Shown here piece by piece: positions 1-8,133 of a DNA stretch of 64,000 nucleotides (position 1 is the stretch's first letter; each line of letters starts with the position of its first letter). Under the pieces are notes generated by a model. That model did not search any database. It was not told the origin of the DNA and saw only the letters and a program-made list of their open reading frames with translations. Source of the DNA: Stenotrophomonas maltophilia (GTDB lineage Bacteria > Pseudomonadota > Gammaproteobacteria > Xanthomonadales > Xanthomonadaceae); NCBI RefSeq assembly GCF_003205835.1, contig NZ_CP029773.1, forward strand, positions 4,372,501 to 4,436,500, given 5' to 3'. Both the position numbers and the translations under genes were made by a program.

Positions 1-610
1 CGCGGGCGGCCGCCTGCTCGTGCTGGTCCGCGCGCCATTGATGGTCGGTGACGCGGGCCACGGCCGCATCGGCGAACGCGACCTCGACCAGGTGATGATC
101 ATCCAGCGCCTGCTGCCGGACGATACGCGCGCCGTAACGCGAAAAGTCGCCCTTGGCCAACCGGAAGGCAGGATGGGTGACGATGCCCAGCAGCCGTCCG
201 CCCGGTTTGAGGACGCTGGCTGCTGCCCGGTACATGCGCTCCAGTTCCTGCAGCGTATCGGCGTGGTTGAACAGCCAGACCGCCACGGCAACATCGAAGC
301 GGGCCGGCATGTCCAGGCGGGTCGCGTCGCCGTGCAGGAACTGCATGGCGTCACCGCCCTGCGCGGAAAGCCGGCGCGCCTGTTCGATCATCGCGGCGGA
401 CAGATCGACGCCGAGGGCGCTACGGGCCCCGTGCAGCAGGAGGTGGCGGCCGAAATCACCGGAACCGCAGGCCAGATCGATGACATCCCGCCCCTGCAGT
501 GGACCGGCCAGCTCCAGCAGTGTCCGGCGTTCCAGCGGACGGGATGCAGAGGCCGCCACATGCTGCGCGTAATGCAGATCGAATGCGTCGTAACAGGGTA
601 CGGATGCCAT
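1..610 (-). CDS. class I SAM-dependent methyltransferase (C-terminus off the window)
   Basis: A continuous minus-strand frame opens at an ATG (610-608) and is still open at base 1, giving about 203 residues. Near residue 42 it carries DLACGSGDFG, the glycine-rich SAM-binding motif I of class I methyltransferases. This is followed by GVDLS, whose acidic residue usually contacts the SAM ribose, and later by a VLKPGGRL stretch typical of the family core. The methyl acceptor cannot be told from sequence; small-molecule enzymes of the UbiE/COQ5-like fold look similar. A SMAG repeat cluster lies directly upstream, so the gene probably starts its own transcript. Confidence 0.8.
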   Translation of the reverse strand, partial: MASVPCYDAFDLHYAQHVAASASRPLERRTLLELAGPLQGRDVIDLACGSGDFGRHLLLHGARSALGVDLSAAMIEQARRLSAQGGDAMQFLHGDATRLDMPARFDVAVAVWLFNHADTLQELERMYRAAASVLKPGGRLLGIVTHPAFRLAKGDFSRYGARIVRQQALDDHHLVEVAFADAAVARVTDHQWRADQHEQAAAR

Positions 611-718
611 CGCGTGACGCCTCCGGATGCGGGAGGCGTCAGCTTGGATGGAAGCCGGCGGGCGCGGCCAGAGTCAGATGCGACAAGGTTGCGTGGCCGG
701 CGCCTGCGCGGCATGCCG

Positions 719-804
719 GTCCCGGCCAGCGGCCGGCACTACCATGCCTCGTGAGGCTGTAGAGCCGAGCATGGGCTCGGCTCGGTGCGGACCAAGGTCC
801 GCAC
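719..804. repeat. SMAG/REP-type palindrome cluster
   Basis: Three short palindromes lie between the divergent methyltransferase start and the rhlB stop: an inverted unit ending CTAC at 742, a direct GTAG-headed unit at 759-783 (arms AGCCGAGC/GCTCGGCT), and a headless stem at 785-804 (GTGCGGACC/GGTCCGCAC). The GTAG head and stem-loop shape match the SMAG elements described in S. maltophilia. Confidence 0.85.
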
Positions 805-818
805 CCACCCGCAGTGGC

Positions 819-2540
819 TTAGTTGCCCGACAGCATCCGGCGGATCTTGCGGCCGATGCGGGTCAGGAACGAATCACCGGTATCGGCCGCGGTGCGCACC
901 GGCTTGGCCACCACCTGCACCGGGGTGACCGGGCTGGCGCCATTGCCGGCCGTGGCCTGCACGCCTTCGGCACCTTCGACCGGACGGCCGTGGCGACGAC
1001 GACGACGCTTGCGCGGCTTGCGCTCGCCATCCACCGCACCTTCCGGCGCACCTTCGGCACGCGGCGGACGCGGCGGGCGCGGAGCCTGGGCGACAGCGGC
1101 TTCAGCACCTTCCACCGGAGCGGCCGCAGCCTGCTCGCCTTCCACGCGCGGCTTGCGCGGGCCACGCGAACGGCGCTCGCCGCTGCGCTCACCGTCGCGA
1201 CGCTCACCGCGGCCACCGCTGGAGCGGCCACCACTGCGGCCACCGCCACGACGCTCTTCCTCGGCGGCGCGGGCTTCGCGCGCTTCCCGGAAGATCTGGC
1301 CAACGCTCTCGTTCTCTTCGCCGTCCTCGCCTGCGGCCGGGGCCGGGCGTTCCGGGCGCGGCAGCGCGGTCAGCAGCTCCTTGGTGACCGGCTCGGACGG
1401 AATCTTCTGCTCGATGTAGGCCTCGATGTCCGGCAGGCTCATCGCATAGCGTTCGCAGGCGAAGCTGATCGCATCGCCTTCCTCGCCCAGGCGGGCGGTA
1501 CGGCCGATGCGGTGCACGTAGTCTTCGGCGTCGAACGGCAGGTCGTAGTTGTAGACGTACTTGATGCCGTCGATGTGCAGGCCGCGCGCGGCCACGTCGG
1601 TGGCCACCAGGATTTCCAGCTGGCCCTTCTGGAAGCGGTTGAGCAGGCTCTCACGCTTCTTCTGCGGCACGTCGCCGGACAGCACGCCGACGCGGTAGCC
1701 GGCCTTTTCCAGCGAACGGGCGACGCGCTCGACGAACACCTTGGTGTTGACGAACACCATGGTGCGGGCGCCTTCGCTGCGCGACAGCAGGCCCAGCAGC
1801 AGCGGGATCTTCTCTTCGTCGGCCGGGAAGTACAGCTTCTGGCGCACGCGTGCGGCAGTGACCGTCTCGGCTTCGACCACCAGCTTCTGCGGCTCGTTCA
1901 TGTGCTCGTAGGCCAACTCCAGCACGCGGTGGCTGAGGGTGGCGCTGAACAGCAGGGTCTGGCGGGTGGTGCGCTCCGGCATGCGGCGCAGCAGGAAGCG
2001 GATGTCCTTGATGAAGCCGAGGTCGAACATGCGGTCGGCTTCGTCCAGCACGCAGATCTCGCAGGCATGCAGCGAAACCACCTTGTGCTGCTTCACGTAA
2101 TCGATCAGGCGGCCCGGGGTGGCGATGATCACGTCCACGCCCTGCTGCAGGATCTCGCGCTGCTTGTCGTAGTCGACACCGCCATAGACCAGCGCGAAGC
2201 GCAGGCCCAGGTCGGAACCGAACTTCACCGCGTCCTTGTGGATCTGGATGGCCAGTTCGCGGGTCGGGGCGAGGATCAGCGCGCGCGGGTCTTCCGGCTT
2301 GCGGTCGGCCAGCGCCGGCTTGCTCAGCAGGCGGTTCACGACCGCGACCAGGAAGGCCAGGGTCTTGCCGGTGCCGGTCTGGGCCTGGCCGGCAACATCA
2401 CCGCCGGCCAGCGCGACCGGCAGGGTCAGCGCCTGGATCGGGGTGCAGCGGGTGAATCCGGCTCCTTCAAGGCCGGCCTGCAGGGCCGGATGCAGCTCGA
2501 AGGAGGAGAAGGTCAAATCGGTCAGCGGTTTGTCGCTCAT
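819..2540 (-). CDS. rhlB: DEAD-box ATP-dependent RNA helicase RhlB
   Basis: RNA-unwinding ATPase; in enterobacteria RhlB is a degradosome component. The 573 residues contain the ordered family motifs: Q motif (FTRCTPIQ, 29-36), Walker A AQTGTGKT (53-60), PTREL, TPGRL, DEAD at 166-169, SAT at 199-201 and HRIGRTAR near 365. From about residue 390 the protein becomes a low-complexity Arg/Gly/Ala/Pro tail of roughly 180 residues, much longer than in E. coli RhlB and likely an RNA- or protein-binding extension. It is divergent from trxA-rho, the same neighbourhood as in E. coli, which supports the RhlB assignment over other DEAD-box paralogues. Confidence 0.95.
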   Translation of the reverse strand: MSDKPLTDLTFSSFELHPALQAGLEGAGFTRCTPIQALTLPVALAGGDVAGQAQTGTGKTLAFLVAVVNRLLSKPALADRKPEDPRALILAPTRELAIQIHKDAVKFGSDLGLRFALVYGGVDYDKQREILQQGVDVIIATPGRLIDYVKQHKVVSLHACEICVLDEADRMFDLGFIKDIRFLLRRMPERTTRQTLLFSATLSHRVLELAYEHMNEPQKLVVEAETVTAARVRQKLYFPADEEKIPLLLGLLSRSEGARTMVFVNTKVFVERVARSLEKAGYRVGVLSGDVPQKKRESLLNRFQKGQLEILVATDVAARGLHIDGIKYVYNYDLPFDAEDYVHRIGRTARLGEEGDAISFACERYAMSLPDIEAYIEQKIPSEPVTKELLTALPRPERPAPAAGEDGEENESVGQIFREAREARAAEEERRGGGRSGGRSSGGRGERRDGERSGERRSRGPRKPRVEGEQAAAAPVEGAEAAVAQAPRPPRPPRAEGAPEGAVDGERKPRKRRRRRHGRPVEGAEGVQATAGNGASPVTPVQVVAKPVRTAADTGDSFLTRIGRKIRRMLSGN

Positions 2541-3051
2541 GAGTCCGTCTTGGTATGGCCGCCGGCCCGTAAGGCGGCTGGCACTTCATCGTCTAGGGGC
2601 ACCGTCGCAAACTGCGGCCCCTGCGGCGGGTTGGCAGGCTGGGACCACCGGGTCCGCGCGCCGCACAATGCCCCAGTTTAACGCACTCGGGCGGGCAAAC
2701 CGGAATGAGCCGTCTCAAAGATACGAGAGACGCTCGACCTTCACCCAGCAACACCGGACTTGAACGGTCCTTCCAGAGGCGCTGGTGTCGCCCGCTGCCA
2801 GCCCCATGTACAGGAAGACAGTGAAATCCGACACATACCGGCCATCGAAGCGATCACGATACGCTGGGTTCCAGCCGGCGCCTGTCCGTGCCCTGCGATA
2901 GGGGTACACTGCCGGCCGTGAGCGTCCAGGCATCCCGCCGAACGCACCGCGGCAGTGCGCCGCGAGGCAACGACGAGGGTCGCGCCACCGGGCATGGCCC
3001 AGTTCACCCACCTCCGGCATGACCGGGTGCAATCCAAGACGAGAAACCAAG
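2541..3051. other. divergent rhlB/trxA intergenic region
   Basis: This 511-base gap separates the rhlB and trxA starts. No frame in it looks like a real gene and no SMAG unit is seen. A TACACT hexamer at 2905-2910 is a plausible -10 element for trxA, but no good -35 precedes it. The gap must hold both promoters and long 5' untranslated leaders. Confidence 0.5.
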
Positions 3052-3381
3052 ATGAGCGACAAGGTTGTACATGTCGGCGACGCCGACTTTGATAGCGCAG
3101 TGCTGAATTCCAAGGAACCGGTGCTGGTCGATTTCTGGGCCGAGTGGTGTGGCCCGTGCAAGATGATCGCCCCGGCGCTGGACGAGCTGGCCGATGCCTA
3201 CCAGGGCCGTGCCAAGATCGCCAAGGTCAACGTCGACCACAACCGTGCGCTGGCCGCCAAGTACCACGTGCGTTCGATTCCGTACCTGGTCGTGTTCAAG
3301 GATGGCGAGAAGGTCGCCGAGCAGATCGGTGCGGTGGGCAAGGCCCAGCTGGCCGGCCTGCTGGACAAGGCCCTGGCCTGA
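3052..3381 (+). CDS. trxA: thioredoxin 1
   Basis: Cytosolic disulfide reductase that supplies electrons to ribonucleotide reductase, PAPS reductase and peroxidases. At 109 residues it has the usual TrxA length, with the WCGPC active site at 32-36 and the cis-proline (SIPYL, Pro77). An in-frame ATG 33 bases upstream is open, but the start at 3052 gives the canonical MSDKVVHV N-terminus and follows a GAGAAACCAAG ribosome-binding stretch. Rho lies downstream in the same direction, as in E. coli. A hairpin at about 3394-3421 (CCGGCAGCC/GGCTGCCGG) without a T-run follows the gene. Confidence 0.97.
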   Translation: MSDKVVHVGDADFDSAVLNSKEPVLVDFWAEWCGPCKMIAPALDELADAYQGRAKIAKVNVDHNRALAAKYHVRSIPYLVVFKDGEKVAEQIGAVGKAQLAGLLDKALA

Positions 3382-3463
3382 TCCCGCTGCTCCCCGGCAG
3401 CCGTCGACCGCGGCTGCCGGTGGGGCGCCCCGCGCCCGTGATGAATGCTGTTCCCGGTGACCC

Positions 3464-3491
3464 TTGCATGGCGCCGCGGGCCGATGATAGT
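3464..3491 (+). promoter_or_regulatory. candidate rho promoter
   Basis: TTGCAT (3464-3469) and GATAGT (3486-3491), spaced 16 bases apart, resemble sigma70 -35/-10 elements about 120 bases upstream of the rho start. The long leader would leave room for autoregulation, as known for E. coli rho, but no leader structure was identified here. Confidence 0.4.
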
Positions 3492-3610
3492 GTCGGCATA
3501 TCCGGCCGCGTTCGCGTGCCGCACCCTCTGGACGCAGTTTCTTCCAGACCCATTCCCAACGTTCGCCGCCCCAGCCGGGCGCTCGCACCTTCAAGCGAGG
3601 AATAACGCTC

Positions 3611-5362
3611 TTGTCCGATAACACTTCCGAAACCGGCAGCGCCGATGCGCCCGCCGAAAAGCGCGTGCGCAAGCCCCGCGTGAGCAAGGCCGCCGCTCCG
3701 GCAGCCGCCGAAACCAGCGCCGCTCCGGCGCAGCCGACCCTGCCGCTGGCCGCCGCGCCCGAAGCGCCGGCACCGGCCGCCGCCGCCCCCGCACCGAGCG
3801 CGCCCGCCGCCGAGGCCCCTGCCAGCAGTGGCGGCGGCGAAGGTGGTGAGGGTCGCGAATCCGGCCAGCCGCGCCAGCAGAACCACCAGGGGGGCGGCCA
3901 GAACCAGGGCCAGAACCCGTACAACCAGAACGGCCAGCAGGGCCAGGGGCAAGGTCAGGGCAATCGCCGCGACCGCTTCCGCAACCGCCGCGACCGTGAC
4001 CGCAACAACCGCTTCCGCGACGATGGCCTGCCCAACGACGGCGGCGAGCAGCAGCCGTTCGTGCCGCGCCCGCACGCCAACGTGCCCGAGGGCTTCCCGG
4101 TCTACTCGCTGAGCGACCTCAAGCGGATGCCGGCGCAGAAGCTGCTGGAAATCGCCGAGCAGCTGCAGATCTCCGAAGGCGTGGCACGCGCCCGCAAGCA
4201 GGATGTGATCTTCGCCCTGCTGAAGGTACTGACCCGCCACGGTGACGGCGTCGCCGCCGACGGCGTGCTGGAAATCCTGCCGGACGGCTTCGGCTTCCTG
4301 CGCGCGGCCGAAGCCAGCTACCTGGCCGGCCCGGACGATACCTACATCTCGCCCAGCCAGATCCGCCGCTTCAACCTGCGCACCGGCGACCATATCTCCG
4401 GCCGCATCCGCTTCCCGAAGGACGGCGAGCGCTACTTCGCGCTGAACATCGTCGACACCATCAACGGCGAGCCGATCGAAGCGTCGAAGAACAAGGTGCT
4501 GTTCGAGAACCTGACCGCCCTGTTCCCGCGCCGCCGCTTCACCCTGGAGCGCGGCAACGGTTCGTCGGAAGACATCACCGGCCGCATCCTCGACCTGATG
4601 GCGCCGCAGGGCAAGGGCCAGCGCTCGCTCATCGTGTCGCAGCCGAAGGCCGGCAAGACGATGATGATGCAGCAGGTCGCCACCGCCATCACCACCAACC
4701 ACCCGGACGTGCACCTGATCGTGCTGCTGATCGACGAGCGCCCGGAAGAAGTGACCGAAATGCAGCGCACCGTGCGCGGCGAGGTCATCAGCTCGACCTT
4801 CGACGAACCGGCCGCGCGCCACGTGCAGGTGGCCGAAATGGTCATCGAGCGCGCCAAGCGCCTGGTCGAGCACAAGAAGGACGTGGTCATCCTGCTCGAC
4901 TCGATCACCCGCCTGGCCCGTGCCTACAACAACGTGGTGCCGAGCTCGGGCAAGGTGCTGACCGGTGGTGTGGACGCCAACGCCCTGCACCGCCCGAAGC
5001 GCTTCTTCGGTGCCGCGCGCAACGTGGAAGAAGGCGGCAGCCTGACCATCATCGCCACCGCGCTGGTCGACACCGGCTCGAAGATGGACGAGGTGATCTA
5101 CGAAGAGTTCAAGGGCACTGGCAACAGCGAAGTGCACCTGAGCCGCCGTATCGCTGAAAAGCGTGTGTTCCCGGCCATCGACATCAACCGTTCCGGCACC
5201 CGCCGCGAAGACCTGCTGATCGAACCGGAACTGCTGCAGAAGATCTGGATCCTGCGCAAGCTGCTGCATCCGATGGATGAAATGGCCGCGATGGAATTCC
5301 TGCTCGACAAGATGAAGAACACCAAGTCCAACGACGAGTTCTTCGGTTCGATGAAGCGCTGA
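3611..5362 (+). CDS. rho: transcription termination factor Rho with long disordered N-terminus
   Basis: Hexameric RNA-dependent ATPase that ends transcription. A TTG start follows AGCGAGGAA. The C-terminal ~420 residues align with ordinary Rho: N-terminal helical region (YSLSDLKRMPAQKLLEIA), cold-shock RNA-binding fold (VLEILPDGFGFLR) and ATPase core with P-loop QPKAGKT (Lys349) and LLIDERPEEVT. Ahead of this is a ~160-residue extension made of an Ala/Pro stretch (20-75), a Gly/Gln/Asn-rich stretch (75-120) and an Arg/Asp repeat region. The total of 583 residues compares with 419 in E. coli. Extensions occur in other bacteria, but this composition is prion-like. Confidence 0.97.
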   Translation: MSDNTSETGSADAPAEKRVRKPRVSKAAAPAAAETSAAPAQPTLPLAAAPEAPAPAAAAPAPSAPAAEAPASSGGGEGGEGRESGQPRQQNHQGGGQNQGQNPYNQNGQQGQGQGQGNRRDRFRNRRDRDRNNRFRDDGLPNDGGEQQPFVPRPHANVPEGFPVYSLSDLKRMPAQKLLEIAEQLQISEGVARARKQDVIFALLKVLTRHGDGVAADGVLEILPDGFGFLRAAEASYLAGPDDTYISPSQIRRFNLRTGDHISGRIRFPKDGERYFALNIVDTINGEPIEASKNKVLFENLTALFPRRRFTLERGNGSSEDITGRILDLMAPQGKGQRSLIVSQPKAGKTMMMQQVATAITTNHPDVHLIVLLIDERPEEVTEMQRTVRGEVISSTFDEPAARHVQVAEMVIERAKRLVEHKKDVVILLDSITRLARAYNNVVPSSGKVLTGGVDANALHRPKRFFGAARNVEEGGSLTIIATALVDTGSKMDEVIYEEFKGTGNSEVHLSRRIAEKRVFPAIDINRSGTRREDLLIEPELLQKIWILRKLLHPMDEMAAMEFLLDKMKNTKSNDEFFGSMKR

Positions 5363-5383
5363 GCCCCGGCGCTGCATCGGAAG

Positions 5384-5417
5384 AAACCTGCCGCTCGCTG
5401 CGGCAGGTTTTTTTTTG
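5384..5417 (+). terminator. intrinsic terminator of rho
   Basis: The stem AACCTGCCGC/GCGGCAGGTT is followed by nine T residues, 20 bases after the rho stop. It is a textbook rho-independent terminator. Confidence 0.92.
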
Positions 5418-5572
5418 CCTGCAGGGCGACGCACTTCACTTCGCTGGCGCCCGCTTTTGGCGATAATCCGCGCGATACCCTGCCCGGCCCCCGTGGGCCC
5501 GGCCACCGATTCCCGCTGTCGCCCCTTCCGGAGAACCGGTCGGGTCCAGCCTCCTGCCGGATCCGTCGACGC

Positions 5573-7147
5573 ATGCGAACGCTGTCCCCCCGCCTCAACC
5601 TGGGCAAGCTGATCCTCGCCCTGGCCCTGCTCAGCGCCATCATCGCGCTGGCCAACACCCTGCTGGCCAGCTACCGGGTGCAGCGCGACCAGCTGGTCGG
5701 CAATACCCTGGAAGCCAACCGCGTCTACGCCACCAAGCTGGCCGAGACCACCCAGAACTTCCTGCTGGCCGCGCAGCAGCAGCTGGCCTATGCAGCCACC
5801 CGGCTCGGCCAGGGCGACCTTGATCCGAAGCAGGCCCAGGACGAAGCCAGCCGCCTGCAGTTGCAGTCCAGCAGCTTCAACTCCTCGCTGGTAGTGGATG
5901 CCGATGGCCTGGTGATCGCCACCTCGCCGCAGACCCTGCAGCTGCAGGGTGAGGTGCTGCACAGTGTCGGCAACAATGCGGCACTGGCCGCGCGCCAGCC
6001 GATGATCAGCGATCCGTACCAATCGGCCACCGGCAAGCTGCTGGTCTCGCTGTCGCACCCGATCTTCGACCGCCAGGGCCGCTATCGCGGCTATGTCAGC
6101 GGCACCCTGTACCTGCGCCAGCGCAGCGCCCTGCATACGCTGCTGGGCAAGCACTACTACCGCGACGGCTCCTACCTGTACGTGGTCGACCGCCATGGCC
6201 GCCTGCTGTACCACGCCGACGGCAAGCGGGTTGGCGACTACGTGGTTGGCAACCCCGCGGTGAAGGCCGTTGTGCGGGGCGAGCGCGGCGCGCAGCAGGT
6301 GCGCAACAACCGCGGCGTGTCGATGCTGGCTGGCTACGCACCGGTCGCAGCCACCGGCTGGGGCATCATCGCCCAGCGCCCGACCGAGGCCACGCTGCAG
6401 CCGCTGTCGCGGCTGATGACGGCGGTGATCTGGAACGCGATTCCGCTCGGCCTGCTGTCGCTGCTGGTCACCTGGTGGTTCGCGCGCCGCATCTCGATGC
6501 CACTGTGGCAGCTGGCACGCAATGTTCAGGGCGGCGAGGACACCGGCAACGCCATCAACCATGTCAGCGGCATCCGCGCCTGGTACTTCGAGGTCGCCCA
6601 GCTCAAGCAGGCGGTGCTGCACAGCTTCAATGCCCTGCAGGATCGCATCGGCACGCTCAACCGCGCCAGCCGTACCGACCCGCTGACCGGTCTGTTCAAC
6701 CGCCGCGGACTGCAGCAGGCGCTGGACGCGCTGCAGGTGCAGGGCATCCCGTTCGCGATCCTGGCGCTGGACATCGATCGCTTCAAGTCGATCAACGACA
6801 GCCATGGGCATGACGTCGGCGACAACGCCATCGTCCATATCGCCGACCAGATGCGCCGCTACTCGCGCGACAGCGACATCCTCTGCCGCGCCGGTGGCGA
6901 GGAATTCCTGCTGCTGCTGCCGGGCATCAGTACTGAATCGGCGCGCCAGGCCGGCGAACGCCTGCGCCAGCACATCGCCGACCATCCGTTCGAACCGGTC
7001 GGCACCATCACCGTATCGCTGGGCGTGGCCCACTTCCCCAGCTTCCATGTCGACGCAGAACAGGCGCTGCGGCTGGCCGACAAGGCGCTGTACATGGCCA
7101 AGGAACAGGGCCGCAACCGGGTGGTGGTCTACCCGTATGCGGACTGA
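5573..7147 (+). CDS. membrane sensor diguanylate cyclase (Cache-GGDEF)
   Basis: Makes cyclic di-GMP from two GTP. A first membrane segment (about 10-32) precedes a ~250-residue periplasmic region resembling a double Cache sensor (SSLVVDADGLVIATS, SYLYVVDRHGRLLYH). A second membrane segment lies near 285-305, and the C-terminal GGDEF domain has an intact GGEEF active site at 441-445. RDSD at 432-435 sits five residues before it and is a complete RxxD inhibitory I-site, so product feedback is expected. Both the catalytic and allosteric sites look functional. The ligand sensed by the Cache region is unknown. Confidence 0.92.
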   Translation: MRTLSPRLNLGKLILALALLSAIIALANTLLASYRVQRDQLVGNTLEANRVYATKLAETTQNFLLAAQQQLAYAATRLGQGDLDPKQAQDEASRLQLQSSSFNSSLVVDADGLVIATSPQTLQLQGEVLHSVGNNAALAARQPMISDPYQSATGKLLVSLSHPIFDRQGRYRGYVSGTLYLRQRSALHTLLGKHYYRDGSYLYVVDRHGRLLYHADGKRVGDYVVGNPAVKAVVRGERGAQQVRNNRGVSMLAGYAPVAATGWGIIAQRPTEATLQPLSRLMTAVIWNAIPLGLLSLLVTWWFARRISMPLWQLARNVQGGEDTGNAINHVSGIRAWYFEVAQLKQAVLHSFNALQDRIGTLNRASRTDPLTGLFNRRGLQQALDALQVQGIPFAILALDIDRFKSINDSHGHDVGDNAIVHIADQMRRYSRDSDILCRAGGEEFLLLLPGISTESARQAGERLRQHIADHPFEPVGTITVSLGVAHFPSFHVDAEQALRLADKALYMAKEQGRNRVVVYPYAD

Positions 7148-7148
7148 C

Positions 7149-7173
7149 GCGGAGCCGGATTGCCCGGCTCCGC
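7149..7173. terminator. hairpin between convergent genes
   Basis: GCGGAGCCGG and CCGGCTCCGC form a perfect 10-bp stem with a 5-base loop between the stops of the cyclase gene and the TonB-domain gene. There is no T-run, so termination would be weak or only structural. Confidence 0.5.
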
Positions 7174-7181
7174 TCCCACAA

Positions 7182-8072
7182 TCAGCCCTGTTCCAGCGGG
7201 GTCAACAGGCGCACGCCGCGCTTGGCGCCATCGACCATGTACACCCCACCCTCCGGCAGCAGGTCGCTGCCGGCCTGCTCGATCGACCGGCGTTCGCGCC
7301 ACGGCGCAGCCTGGCGGGGCCCGGGGATGAAGGCGCGCCAGCGGCCATAGCGTTCCTGCCCTGCGTTGCGGTCATTGCCCAGGGCGAAGCTCACCGGGAT
7401 GCGTACCGTCCAACTGTCGTGTGTGCTGCTTTCGCCGGTGGTCGGTGGGTTGAAGGTCCAGCTGCGGGCGCTGCTGATACTGGCCTTGGCCAGGATGTCG
7501 CGCATCTTGGCCATGGCCCGTTCCGGGCCGACCACGGCCATGTTCACCTGCTCGGCGATGACATCGGCCACCGTGCCGTCACGCGCCACCTTGACCATCA
7601 GCAGCACTTCACCCTGCGCACCATTCCGATAGGCGTCTTCCGGATAGCGCGGCGGGGCCATCTGCTTCCGGGTCACCGAATCGGTAGCCTTCGGATCATA
7701 TTCACTGAAATCGACACTGGTCATGCTGACCTGGTAGCCACCATCGGCCATCTGCGTCCCCCTCAGCCGCACCCGCATCGGGGCGCGTGCAGCCACTGCC
7801 TTGCCATCGCGCAGCGTGGGTTCGAAGCGCCAGCCGCCGATTGTGCCTTCCACGAAGGAGGCGATGCTCGGAGTCAAGGCCGATTTCTGGTCCAGTACCA
7901 GCGAGCTGACCTCACCCTCAGGCGTGATCTCGATATGGCCGGACAGCACCATGCTCATTTCCGCGGTGGCACGCACCGCACGCGCGGTCTGTGCACTGGC
8001 CTCGCCAGCAAGCAACGGGGTGCCGGCACCTACGGCCAGCGCGAAAGCGAGAAACAGAGGGGAACGCATCAT
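7182..8072 (-). CDS. secreted TonB-type C-terminal domain protein
   Basis: 296 residues with a clear signal peptide ending near GEASA|Q, so the protein is exported. The second half has the energy-transducer TonB C-terminal pattern (APPRYPEDAYRNGAQGEVLLMVKVARDGTVADV, quoted only in part: PPRYPEDA, GEVLLMVKV). The first half contains a similar, more divergent repeat (GHIEITPEGEVSSLVLD). There is no N-terminal membrane anchor or proline-rich periplasmic spanner, so it is not a conventional TonB. The start is chosen at the first ATG of an ATGATG pair, which follows AAGGA by seven bases. Its function is unknown; orphan TonB-domain proteins are common in xanthomonads. Confidence 0.75.
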   Translation of the reverse strand: MMRSPLFLAFALAVGAGTPLLAGEASAQTARAVRATAEMSMVLSGHIEITPEGEVSSLVLDQKSALTPSIASFVEGTIGGWRFEPTLRDGKAVAARAPMRVRLRGTQMADGGYQVSMTSVDFSEYDPKATDSVTRKQMAPPRYPEDAYRNGAQGEVLLMVKVARDGTVADVIAEQVNMAVVGPERAMAKMRDILAKASISSARSWTFNPPTTGESSTHDSWTVRIPVSFALGNDRNAGQERYGRWRAFIPGPRQAAPWRERRSIEQAGSDLLPEGGVYMVDGAKRGVRLLTPLEQG

Positions 8073-8133
8073 TGCCGGATCCTTGGTGATGAACGGCGAG
8101 CGTACCCCAGTCCCAGCCGCCATGACAGCCGCC

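Noticed and set aside
627..2681. 684-residue plus-strand open frame over rhlB
   Set aside because: Antisense shadow of the RhlB gene. Its translation is low-complexity Ala/Arg/His with no domain, while the minus strand has a full DEAD-box protein.
3296..7048. 1250-residue minus-strand open frame over trxA, rho and the cyclase
   Set aside because: It spans three clearly coding plus-strand genes and a good terminator. Long antisense frames are common at this GC content.
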